This document shows positions 1 to 5,461 of a stretch of 8,724 bases of DNA, piece after piece (within the stretch, counting starts at the first letter, position 1; each line of letters opens with the position of its first letter). The DNA lies in NCBI GenBank assembly GCA_020446285.1, contig JAGREZ010000038.1:3616-12339 (forward strand), written 5' to 3'. Source of the stretch: Geminicoccaceae bacterium (GTDB lineage: Bacteria > Pseudomonadota > Alphaproteobacteria > Geminicoccales > Geminicoccaceae). A program made the translations under genes and the position numbers. Under the pieces are notes generated by a model. It did no database searches, had not been told where the DNA came from, and saw nothing but the letters and a program-made list of their open reading frames with translations.

Positions 1-626
1 TCCAGATGGTCGATTTTCTCGCCGATCTTGTAATCTTCGAAACCATGTGTCGATCCGGAGAGGCGGGTATCAATGGAAAGCGGTCCGAGGCCGGGCGGCA
101 GGGCGAGCTCGCCGGCTTCGATGCAGGGTTTCGTCGCGGGCACCTCGGCTATGCCGCTTTTCACTGAAACGTCGCGTTTTTTCACCATGACCCAGCGGAC
201 GAAATCGATCACCGTATGGCCTTCGCCGTCGATGCCCGTCGTCCGGACGTAGATGATGCCCGCCTTGCCGCTCGAGATTTCCTTCTTGCCGATCACCCTG
301 GAGACCGATGTCAGCGTGTCGCCCGGAAAGACGAGCCGGCGAAAATGCAGTTCGGCGTAGCCGAGATTGGCGATGGCATTCAGCGAGATGTCCGGCACCG
401 TCTTGCCGAAGACGATGTGAAAGGCGAGGAGATCATCGATCGGGCAACGATCGAGACCGTTCGCACGCGCGAAGGGAAGGGAGCAGTTCTGGGCGAACCG
501 CGACCCCGTGAGCGCCTGATAGAGTGTGGCATCGCTTTCGGTCACGGTGCGCGGCGTGGCGTGATGAATGATCTCGTCCGGCTCGAAATCCTCGAAAAAG
601 CGGCCGGAGGAACTTTTCGTGCTCAT
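1..626 (-). CDS. mch: Mesaconyl-CoA hydratase (beta-methylmalyl-CoA dehydratase), MaoC-like, 3' end cut by window
   Basis: Reversibly hydrates mesaconyl-C1-CoA to beta-methylmalyl-CoA in the cytoplasm, a step of the ethylmalonyl-CoA pathway of acetyl-CoA assimilation. I translated the minus strand by hand: 208 complete codons are open and the frame runs off base 1. Family-typical segments are FFEDF (residues 10-14), HATPRTVTE (22-30), GSRFA (41-45), DDLLAFH.VFGKTVPD.SLNA.ANLGYA (about 68-94), FPGDTL (104-109) and FVRWVMVKKRD (about 146-156). The double-hotdog protein is normally about 340 residues, so only the first domain and the start of the second are visible. The ATG overlaps the stop of the lyase gene as ATGA, which fixes the start and implies translational coupling. 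The match to Mch comes from remembered family sequence, not a search. A less specific name would be MaoC-family dehydratase. Confidence 0.88.
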   Translation of the reverse strand, partial: MSTKSSSGRFFEDFEPDEIIHHATPRTVTESDATLYQALTGSRFAQNCSLPFARANGLDRCPIDDLLAFHIVFGKTVPDISLNAIANLGYAELHFRRLVFPGDTLTSVSRVIGKKEISSGKAGIIYVRTTGIDGEGHTVIDFVRWVMVKKRDVSVKSGIAEVPATKPCIEAGELALPPGLGPLSIDTRLSGSTHGFEDYKIGEKIDHL

Positions 627-1498
627 GCGTTCAGCTCCCCGATGGCGGCGGAGAGTGCGAGCAGCCTTCGGGCCTCGGCAATATGCAGGTTTTCGATCAG
701 CCGCCCGTCAACCAGGACGACACCCTTGCCCTCGGCCGTCGCCGCTTCCCAGGCCTCGATGATCCGCTTCGACCAGGCGATCTCTTTACTACCCGGAGCA
801 AAGGCTATGTTTGCTGCCTCGATCTGCTTTGGATGAATGAGCGTCTTGCCGTCGAACCCGAGTTCCCGCCCCTGCCGGCATGATGCCGCGTGGCCCTCGA
901 GGTCGGCAAGATCGAGATGAACGCCGTCAAGCACGGCGATGCCGGCGGCGCGCGCGGCCAGAAGACAGAGACCGAGCGAAGGAAGCATGGGCAGCCGGGT
1001 CGCCGTATGCAGGGAACGCATGTCCTTGGTCAGATCGGATGTGCCGAGAACGAGGCAGGACACGGCCTGATGGTCCGCGATCTCCTCGACATGCAGGATT
1101 CCCCTCGGGGTTTCCATCATGCACCAGATCGGCAGTCCCGCAGGCGCGCCGGCTTCGTCAAGCACGGCGAGCGCCGCGTCGATCATTGCCGTACTCTCGA
1201 CCTTCGGCAACAGGATCGCATCGGCGCCGGCCCGTGCCATCGCGAGAAGGTCGTCCCGCCCCCATTGCGAATCGAGACCGTTCGTCCGGACGATGATCTC
1301 CCGGCGCCCGTAGGCCTTCCTGTCAGTGAGCGCCGCCTCGATGTGACCGCGGGCGGCGGTCTTGGCATCCGGAGAGACAGCGTCTTCCAGATCGAAAATG
1401 AGCCCGTCCGCCGGAACGTCCCGCCCCTTCGCCAGGGCACGCGGATTCGAACCCGGCATGTAGAGCACGCTGCGTCGCGGCCGATCGTCATGGTGCAT
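623..1498 (-). CDS. CitE-like CoA-ester lyase/thioesterase (HpcH/HpaI family): malyl-CoA lyase or (3S)-malyl-CoA thioesterase
   Basis: A 291-residue TIM-barrel enzyme of the HpcH/HpaI/CitE family. Visible hallmarks are VLYMPGSNPRAL near the N-terminus (11-22), FDLEDAV (35-41), VRTNG with the CoA/carboxylate-binding Arg71, LLPKVES (96-102), METPRG with the Mg-binding Glu129, GTSDL with Asp155, and FDGKTLIHPKQIE (215-226). Coupling to mch points to the ethylmalonyl-CoA pathway, where such enzymes either cleave beta-methylmalyl-CoA and malyl-CoA or hydrolyse (3S)-malyl-CoA. The length is nearer to Mcl2-type thioesterases than to the roughly 320-residue Mcl1 lyases, so I leave the symbol open. 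The ATG at 1498 has AAAGGAG 8 nt upstream, which supports it. The gene ends in a 4-bp overlap with mch. Family assignment is firm; the exact reaction is inferred. Confidence 0.87.
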   Translation of the reverse strand: MHHDDRPRRSVLYMPGSNPRALAKGRDVPADGLIFDLEDAVSPDAKTAARGHIEAALTDRKAYGRREIIVRTNGLDSQWGRDDLLAMARAGADAILLPKVESTAMIDAALAVLDEAGAPAGLPIWCMMETPRGILHVEEIADHQAVSCLVLGTSDLTKDMRSLHTATRLPMLPSLGLCLLAARAAGIAVLDGVHLDLADLEGHAASCRQGRELGFDGKTLIHPKQIEAANIAFAPGSKEIAWSKRIIEAWEAATAEGKGVVLVDGRLIENLHIAEARRLLALSAAIGELNA

Positions 1499-1506
1499 CG
1501 CAATAT

Positions 1507-1513
1507 CTCCTTT
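1507..1513 (-). promoter_or_regulatory. Shine-Dalgarno of the CitE-like gene
   Basis: On the minus strand AAAGGAG lies 8 nt before the ATG at 1498, an almost ideal ribosome-binding site that decides the start of the lyase/mch pair. Confidence 0.8.
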
Positions 1514-1523
1514 GCGGATGCCT

Positions 1524-1537
1524 TAGCGGATTCGCTA
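1524..1537. repeat. Short inverted repeat in the leader of the lyase/mch operon
   Basis: TAGCG and CGCTA are separated by the 4 nt GATT, just upstream of the Shine-Dalgarno. It could form a small hairpin in the mRNA leader or be part of an operator. It is short enough to arise by chance. Confidence 0.35.
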
Positions 1538-1551
1538 TGTGGAGGATAGCC

Positions 1552-1576
1552 GTGCGACACCGACCGACTGTCGCAC
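1552..1576. repeat. 8-bp perfect inverted repeat upstream of the lyase/mch operon
   Basis: GTGCGACA and TGTCGCAC pair perfectly around a 9-nt spacer, CCGACCGAC. The centre is about 66 bp from the lyase ATG and 74 bp downstream of the tRNA-Cys 3' end. It could be an operator for the lyase/mch operon, where a two-half-site dimeric regulator would fit, or a factor-independent stop for the tRNA transcript. No T-run follows on the minus strand, which weakens the terminator reading. Confidence 0.55.
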
Positions 1577-1637
1577 ATGCACTGGAACAACCGAATTCGG
1601 AAACCTGCTGGCAAGCTGGCGGCCAGCCATGAAAACA

Positions 1638-1711
1638 TGGAGGCCCGGGCCGGAATCGAACCGACGTACAAGGATTTGCAGTCCTCTGCATCACCACTCT
1701 GCCACCGGGCC
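1638..1711 (-). tRNA. tRNA-Cys (anticodon GCA)
   Basis: The minus strand folds as a complete 74-nt tRNA. The acceptor stem is GGCCCGG/CCGGGCC with discriminator T and encoded CCA (1638-1640). The anticodon stem GAGGA/TCCTT closes the loop CTGCAAA, with GCA at 1677-1679. The T arm is GTCGG, TTCGATT, CCGGC. The D arm is short and the variable loop has 4 nt, as in other bacterial tRNA-Cys. GCA reads UGC and UGU. A sigma70-type promoter lies just upstream, so it is probably transcribed alone. I see no attachment-site duplication or integrase next to it. Confidence 0.96.
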
Positions 1712-1732
1712 CCGGATCGGCATGTGTGAGCC

Positions 1733-1761
1733 TCTATATGCATTCCCCCCGGGTCCGTCAA
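1733..1761 (-). promoter_or_regulatory. Sigma70-type promoter of tRNA-Cys
   Basis: On the minus strand TTGACG (1756-1761) and TATAGA (1733-1738) are separated by exactly 17 bp. Each hexamer matches five of six, or close to it, of the housekeeping consensus. Transcription would start near 1726, about 15 nt before the tRNA 5' end, as expected for a stable RNA with a short leader. Confidence 0.7.
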
Positions 1762-1771
1762 TCAGACCCGG
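1749..1771. repeat. 7-bp inverted repeat overlapping the tRNA-Cys -35 region
   Basis: CCGGGTC and GACCCGG are separated by 9 nt that contain the -35 hexamer of the tRNA promoter. The symmetry could be an operator or a chance product of GC-rich sequence. It lies between the divergently transcribed tRNA and the PCMT-like gene. Confidence 0.35.
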
Positions 1772-1815
1772 ACCGGCAGACCCGAGGCGGGTTATCGCAG
1801 GCATCGACGCGTGAA

Positions 1816-1844
1816 TTGTGTAACGGGCCTGCAGGGCTTATACC
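1816..1844 (+). promoter_or_regulatory. Candidate promoter of the PCMT-like gene
   Basis: TTGTGT (1816-1821), a 17-bp spacer and TATACC (1839-1844) form a fair sigma70-like pair ending 35 bp before the preferred ATG. The -35 match is weak, so this is a candidate based on spacing and position. Confidence 0.4.
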
Positions 1845-1879
1845 GTGTCTGGTGATACCCGTATGAAATGGATGAAGTG

Positions 1880-2530
1880 ATGGATTTCGCCCTTGCGCGT
1901 CACTACATGATCGAAAACCAGCTTCGCACCAACAGGATCGACGATCCCGGACTGGTGGCGGCCCTGTCCGCTGTACCGCGGGAGATCTTCCTGCCCAAGA
2001 AACTGCGTGGTGTCGCCTATGTCGACGAGGATATCGATCTCGGCGGTGGTCGCCGCCTGATCGAGCCCCTCGCGCTTGCCAAGCTGCTCAAGGTTTCGGC
2101 GCCAGCGAGCGACGAAGTGGCGCTGGTGGCGGGTTGTGATACGGGTTATTGCGCTGCGGTGCTGGCGCGCATGGTTGCCACTGTTTTCCATCTCGCCGCG
2201 GATGAGGCGGCAGGAACGGCCGTCGAGCATCTGATGGAAGAGATCGGCTGCGACAATGTCGTGGTCCAGACCGGCGATTGCGCTCATGGCCTGCCGGCAC
2301 AAGCCCCTTTCGGTCTCGTGGTCGTGGCTGGTGGCGTGCCATCGGTCCCGGAAGTGCTGGCTTTGCAGCTCGAGGATGGCGGCCGGCTCGCCTGTGTCGT
2401 CACCAGCGGACGGTCAGGCAAGGTCACCGTCCGGCGGCGGGTCGGCGAGTGGTTCGGAGATTCCACTCCCTTCGATGCCTGGATTCCAGGCCTGGATGCT
2501 TTCGGTCCGGCGCCCGAATTCGCATTCTGA
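1880..2530 (+). CDS. Divergent protein-L-isoaspartate O-methyltransferase-like protein (PCMT family)
   Basis: A 216-residue Rossmann-type protein of the PCMT family. The N-terminus MDFALARHYMIENQLRTN (1-18) and AVPREIFLP (31-39) are characteristic of the short PCMT form that I recall next to tolC in alphaproteobacteria. IDLGGGRRLIEP (52-63) stands where true Pcm has a GxGQTIS-like motif. The SAM-binding motif I is degenerate (LVAGCDTGYCAAVLA, 82-96; canonical forms have L[DE]IGxGxGY), and the acidic residue after the next strand is not obvious (TVFHLAADE). Methyl transfer is therefore uncertain; a non-catalytic role is possible. An in-frame ATG at 1868 would add four residues. I chose 1880 because family members begin MDF. 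The stop precedes tolC by about 70 bp on the same strand, so co-transcription is possible. Confidence 0.82.
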   Translation: MDFALARHYMIENQLRTNRIDDPGLVAALSAVPREIFLPKKLRGVAYVDEDIDLGGGRRLIEPLALAKLLKVSAPASDEVALVAGCDTGYCAAVLARMVATVFHLAADEAAGTAVEHLMEEIGCDNVVVQTGDCAHGLPAQAPFGLVVVAGGVPSVPEVLALQLEDGGRLACVVTSGRSGKVTVRRRVGEWFGDSTPFDAWIPGLDAFGPAPEFAF

Positions 2531-2550
2531 AAGCCTGAATTGCGGTTGCG

Positions 2551-2560
2551 GATTCGAATC
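2551..2560. promoter_or_regulatory. Abutting pair of GANTC sites before tolC
   Basis: GATTCGAATC is a 10-bp palindrome made of two abutting GANTC sites, the recognition sequence of the alphaproteobacterial cell-cycle methylase CcrM. It lies in the short gap before the TolC-family gene. The sequence is seen directly; any effect of methylation on transcription is inference. Confidence 0.4.
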
Positions 2561-2600
2561 GTCTGGCAACTCTCAGTAGAGAATGCTAGGCTGCGCCGTG

Positions 2601-3965
2601 ATGCGCGATTCTCCTGTTCTGCTGATATTCCTGTTCCTCTCTGGTGGCCTGTTGGCTCATGCCGACAGGGCTGCGGCGCTCACACTCGCTGCGGCACTCG
2701 CCGCAGCTTACGAAGACAGTCCGGTGCTGGAGGCAGCGCGTGCCGATCTGCGCTCGCTCGACGAGAACGTGCCGATTGCCAGCGCGGGTCAGCGTCCGCA
2801 AGTCGGTTTTTCCACATCGACGTCGGTTTCGGTGCGCAGTTCCAGCGATACGCCCGAGGGCACGCATGTGAGCCGGAGCGGGATTTTCGTCGAGCAGCCT
2901 CTCTATACGGGAGGGCGGGTGGATGCCGCATCGGAACGCGCCCGGCTGGCCGTTTTCCTCGCCCGGGCGCGACTGGAGGCCCGGGAACAGGATGTCCTGC
3001 TCGCCGCTGTCGAGACGTATACGGATGCGCATTCTGCGGAACGGCGACTGGCACTGGCCCTCGTCAATCGTGGCCGGTCGGAACGCATCCTGCAGAATGC
3101 ACGGGACCGATATCGACTCGGTGGCTCGACAGGTACCGATGTGGCCCTTGCAGAGACTCATCTGCAGCAGGCGCGCGCCGAGGTGGAGCACAAGCGGGCG
3201 GAACTCACGACTGCGCGTGCGCATTTCGGTGCGATCATCGGTCTTCCGGCGGAAGGGCTCGAGGCGACCATGGAACCCGAGGGGCTCTCTCCATCGCTCG
3301 ATGAAATGCGTGGTGAGCTTGCGGATCATCCGGAACTTCGCGCTGCCGGGCTGGCGGTCGAGCTTGCCGACGCGGATGTCGGTGTCGCCGACAGCAGCTC
3401 CGCAGCCAGCATGACACTCAATGGCGCGGCGTTCTATGTCGACCAGCCATCGGAAGATGTGAGCATGGAGCCCGATGTCAGGCTTGGTCTGGTATTCGAT
3501 GTTCCGTTGTACCGGGGTGGCGCGGACCGGGCGCGGTCACGTCAGGCACGTCAGGCACGAAGTGCCCGGGAGCATGATTTCCGGGCCGAACGACGAAGGC
3601 GCGAAGCGGAACTGGTTTCGGCCCATGCTGCACTTGAGAGCGTACGCCAGCGCCTGTCCGCGCTTGAAGCGCGCAGGCGAGTGGCGCGGATTGCCATAGA
3701 CGGGTTGCGGCAGGAAGCCATTCTCGGTACCGCGAGCATGACGGATGTGCTGGATGCGGAGGAAACCCTCTTCGAGACGGAAATCGATCTCGAACTCCTC
3801 GCCCAGAAACGGGTGTCTGCAGCCTATCGCGTTCTCGCCGCGACGGGTCTTCTCAGTGCCCGCCGTCTTGGACTTGACGTCTTCCACTACGAGCCCGACC
3901 ATCATTTCGAGCAGGTGCGTTCCGGATGGTTCGGCAGGAAAAGCGACGATGAAACCACGCGTTGA
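2601..3965 (+). CDS. tolC: TolC-family outer-membrane efflux/secretion channel
   Basis: A 454-residue outer-membrane channel that would trimerise and dock on inner-membrane pumps or a type I secretion system. A signal peptide is clear: hydrophobic VLLIFLFLSGGLLAHA (6-21) with cleavage near Ala21 or shortly after. The two structural repeats typical of TolC are visible: QPLYTGGR (99-106) followed by a long helical region, and VPLYRGGA (301-308) followed by another. Long Arg/Glu/Ala-rich helices (about 107-210 and 309-415) form the periplasmic barrel. The C-terminus has FHYEPDHHFEQVRSGWFG (428-445), typical of alphaproteobacterial TolC proteins. An ATG at 2583 would add six uncharged residues; 2601 gives the better signal peptide, with AGG 10 nt upstream, but neither site is strong. 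The pump partner is not in this window. It lies between the PCMT-like gene and popZ, in the same direction. Confidence 0.93.
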   Translation: MRDSPVLLIFLFLSGGLLAHADRAAALTLAAALAAAYEDSPVLEAARADLRSLDENVPIASAGQRPQVGFSTSTSVSVRSSSDTPEGTHVSRSGIFVEQPLYTGGRVDAASERARLAVFLARARLEAREQDVLLAAVETYTDAHSAERRLALALVNRGRSERILQNARDRYRLGGSTGTDVALAETHLQQARAEVEHKRAELTTARAHFGAIIGLPAEGLEATMEPEGLSPSLDEMRGELADHPELRAAGLAVELADADVGVADSSSAASMTLNGAAFYVDQPSEDVSMEPDVRLGLVFDVPLYRGGADRARSRQARQARSAREHDFRAERRRREAELVSAHAALESVRQRLSALEARRRVARIAIDGLRQEAILGTASMTDVLDAEETLFETEIDLELLAQKRVSAAYRVLAATGLLSARRLGLDVFHYEPDHHFEQVRSGWFGRKSDDETTR

Positions 3966-3981
3966 GAGAAATCCCGCTATT

Positions 3982-3994
3982 CAGTTACGAACTG
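3982..3994. repeat. Small inverted repeat between tolC and popZ
   Basis: CAGTT and AACTG flank the 3 nt ACG, a few bases before an AT-rich TTTACTATT that could be a -10 region for popZ. Placement suggests an operator or weak hairpin. I find no matching -35 hexamer. Confidence 0.3.
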
Positions 3995-4076
3995 TTTACT
4001 ATTGCTCCTTATGTTCACGGGTAACGTCGAGCCCATCGAGCGGCGTGGTCGAAACGATGAGATTGAGACACCTACG

Positions 4077-4907
4077 ATGAGCCATTCGAAAGATGAACAA
4101 GAGCCGTCGATGGAGGAGATTCTCTCCTCGATCCGGCGCATCATCGCGGACGAGCAGGACGAGGAAGAGAAAAACGCGGCTGGCGATCCGGATGAGGTGG
4201 ACGATACGCTTGACCTTCAGGCGGATGATGTCGATGACGACGAGGATCTGCTCGACCTGACCGACGGGCGTGATGACGACGACGATGACGATGACGACCC
4301 GTTCGAGGATCGCGGTCTCGAGATCGAAGGTCATGCTGACGAATTCGCGGTCGATGAACCCGATGACGACGATACGCTCGATCTCGAGGATACGGATTCC
4401 GTCTTCGACGATCTCACGGAACCGCATGATGAAGACGAAGATGTTCCGGGGCCTGCCGGGGCTTTCGAGTTCGAGGATGAAGACGATTTCCCGGAAACGG
4501 AAGACGATTTCGACGATGACGGTGATGATGTGGATCTCGAGCCGATCGATATAAGCGAACCGGAGCCGGCAGCCGGATCATCCTCCGACACCGGGTCGGC
4601 CCGCATCTACGCGCATCAGGATGACGAAATGGAGACCACCGACGTGGCCAGCACTGCAAAAGACGACTCTCTGATCTCGGAGCCTGCAGCAGCAGCCAGC
4701 GCGAGCGCGTTCGCCAAGCTTGCACGGGCGGCTGCGGGCGACGGCGATCGCCCGATCAAGGGCGGCGAAAAGACGATCGAGGAATTCCTCGGCGAGCTGG
4801 TTCGACCGATGCTCAAGGAATGGCTCGACGAGAACCTGAACACCGTCGTGGAACGTGTCGTCGAACAGGAAGTCAAGAAACTCGCCCGCCGCGCGGAACT
4901 CCTCTAG
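4077..4907 (+). CDS. popZ: PopZ-family polar organising protein (DUF2497) with expanded acidic linker
   Basis: PopZ self-assembles into a polar matrix that anchors chromosome-partition complexes and cell-cycle signalling proteins. The 276-residue product has the family layout. The N-terminal client-binding helix is EPSMEEILSSIRRIIADE (9-26). A disordered acidic linker covers roughly 27-205. The C-terminal oligomerisation helices include KTIEEFLGELVRPMLKEW (232-249) and ENLNTVVERVVEQEVKKLARR (252-272). Caulobacter PopZ is about 177 residues, so the linker here is much longer. It is dominated by Asp, with a run of nine (66-74), rather than the Pro/Glu/Asp mix described for Caulobacter. DTLDL occurs at 44-48 and again at 99-103. 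I chose ATG 4077 because family members begin a few residues before EPSMEEIL; upstream TTG 4002 and ATG 4011 give unconserved extensions. No strong Shine-Dalgarno is visible. Confidence 0.92.
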   Translation: MSHSKDEQEPSMEEILSSIRRIIADEQDEEEKNAAGDPDEVDDTLDLQADDVDDDEDLLDLTDGRDDDDDDDDDPFEDRGLEIEGHADEFAVDEPDDDDTLDLEDTDSVFDDLTEPHDEDEDVPGPAGAFEFEDEDDFPETEDDFDDDGDDVDLEPIDISEPEPAAGSSSDTGSARIYAHQDDEMETTDVASTAKDDSLISEPAAAASASAFAKLARAAAGDGDRPIKGGEKTIEEFLGELVRPMLKEWLDENLNTVVERVVEQEVKKLARRAELL

Positions 4908-5033
4908 CAGACCGAACCTGACATTTGAATCTCTCCGCCGATCAGGAACGGTCGATGGCTGTTGCTTTCAAGTGTCAGGATCATCTGATCCATCGCTGGA
5001 AATTCCCTGCGAAACACGGGGACAGAGAGCACC

Positions 5034-5063
5034 GCCGGATCGGATGGTATTCCGTTGTCCGGC
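5034..5063. repeat. Two-part hairpin in the popZ downstream gap
   Basis: GCCGGA (5034-5039) pairs with TCCGGC (5058-5063). Inside it CGGA (5041-5044) pairs with TCCG (5051-5054) around the 6-nt loop TGGTAT. The two helices are joined by a small asymmetric bulge. Neither strand has a following T-run, so it is not a standard intrinsic terminator. It could be an RNA structural element or a chance GC-rich fold. Confidence 0.4.
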
Positions 5064-5160
5064 TCCCAGTACCTGAAGTCCGCTCGGGCAATCCGGAAGT
5101 TTTCCGCTTATCTGGAAATTTCAGAGAACGCAGAAAACTCTCAAAATGGTGAATGAACGC

Positions 5161-5177
5161 AAGGCCGGTTTGGCCTT
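5161..5177 (-). terminator. Possible weak terminator after the 54-aa ORF
   Basis: AAGGCC and GGCCTT form a 6-bp stem with a 5-nt loop, 27 nt past the stop of the small minus-strand ORF. The position suits a terminator, but the sequence that follows on the minus strand has no uninterrupted T-run, so the call is tentative. Confidence 0.3.
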
Positions 5178-5203
5178 CGAACATTCGGGGGAAGGGCGTG
5201 CCG

Positions 5204-5368
5204 TCAGCGTCGATAGGCGATGAAGAGGCTTATGGCAACGAGCAGGCCGACGATGCCGATATAGGTCTGCATGGCCGCCTCGATGCCATTGTCGCCGGCT
5301 GCATTCGCAATGACGGCGTCTGCGATAATTCCTGCTGCGACGACGAAATCATCGACAATTGCTGGCAT
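5204..5368 (-). CDS. Small ORF: 54-aa single-span membrane miniprotein, unrecognised
   Basis: A 54-codon frame, ATG at 5366-5368 to TGA at 5204-5206, read base by base. I do not recognise the product. Residues 1-30 carry five acidic side chains (D6, D7, D17, D26, E30) and no Lys or Arg, with an Ala/Ile/Val-rich amphipathic stretch. Residues 36-52 (YIGIVGLLVAISLFIAY) are a convincing membrane helix. The protein ends in Arg-Arg. By the positive-inside rule the N-terminus would face the periplasm. Translation support is good: GGAAAG lies 4 nt before the ATG, and a spaced promoter-like pair lies further upstream. The gene stands alone, 93 bp after the SDR stop on the same strand. The acidic head, single span and basic tail resemble filamentous-phage coat proteins of the Pf3 kind, but no phage genes are visible. 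A small membrane regulator or a toxin-like peptide is equally possible. Confidence 0.55.
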   Translation of the reverse strand: MPAIVDDFVVAAGIIADAVIANAAGDNGIEAAMQTYIGIVGLLVAISLFIAYRR

Positions 5369-5372
5369 GTTT

Positions 5373-5378
5373 CTTTCC
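5373..5378 (-). promoter_or_regulatory. Shine-Dalgarno of the 54-aa ORF
   Basis: GGAAAG on the minus strand lies 4 nt before the ATG at 5368. It is the main evidence that this short frame is translated and that this is its start. Confidence 0.5.
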
Positions 5379-5410
5379 GTACGGTAGCTGGCCCGATTTC
5401 ATCTATGCCA

Positions 5411-5439
5411 TTTATGTAAAATTTTCGCTAAACTGGCAG
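5411..5439 (-). promoter_or_regulatory. Candidate promoter of the 54-aa ORF
   Basis: On the minus strand CTGCCA (5434-5439), a 17-bp AT-rich spacer and CATAAA (5411-5416) each match four of six sigma70 consensus bases at ideal spacing. The sequence is distinctly AT-rich for this genome. It lies between the SDR stop and the small ORF, so the small gene could be transcribed independently. Confidence 0.4.
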
Positions 5440-5461
5440 GGGGTTTTCGGGTACTCTCACT

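Larger units (their letters stand above)
4908..5203. other. Non-coding stretch downstream of popZ
   Basis: About 300 bp with no recognisable gene. Open frames here have no family motifs and no good ribosome-binding sites. It holds three dyads: GGATCA/TGATCC (4978-4991), a two-part hairpin (5034-5063) and AAGGCC/GGCCTT (5161-5177). I find no valS start or remnant. No intrinsic terminator with a T-run is evident after popZ. Confidence 0.5.

Noticed and set aside
216..836. Long plus-strand open frame of 206 codons antisense to mch and the lyase gene
   Set aside because: Shadow of GC-rich coding sequence: no family motif, no ribosome-binding site, and both minus-strand genes are clearly real.
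890..1549. Plus-strand open frame of 219 codons antisense to the CitE-like gene
   Set aside because: Complementary to a well-motivated enzyme, Arg/Gly-rich without domain features, and it runs over the lyase promoter region.
1591..1600. 10-bp palindrome CCGAATTCGG downstream of tRNA-Cys
   Set aside because: Perfect but short, with only 3 pairs around a usable loop; no context to support an operator or terminator.
1615..1627. GCTGG/CCAGC hairpin directly after tRNA-Cys as its terminator
   Set aside because: Only 5 pairs with a 3-nt loop and no T-run; too weak to list as a terminator.
1638..1711. tRNA-Cys as an integration site for a mobile element
   Set aside because: No integrase, no duplicated tRNA 3' end and no compositional break in the visible flanks.
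2586..3329. Minus-strand open frame of 247 codons inside tolC
   Set aside because: Antisense shadow; the TolC frame has a signal peptide and both family repeats.
4260..4520. GAC/GAT-rich tract that looks like a simple-sequence repeat or CRISPR-like array
   Set aside because: No fixed repeat unit or spacers; it encodes the Asp-rich linker of PopZ in frame.
4978..4991. GGATCA/TGATCC dyad after popZ
   Set aside because: Only 2 nt between arms, so a poor RNA hairpin, and no promoter nearby to regulate.
5153..5419. Plus-strand open frame of 88 codons over the small membrane ORF
   Set aside because: No Shine-Dalgarno and a composition without domains or membrane segment; the opposite strand has the better coding evidence.
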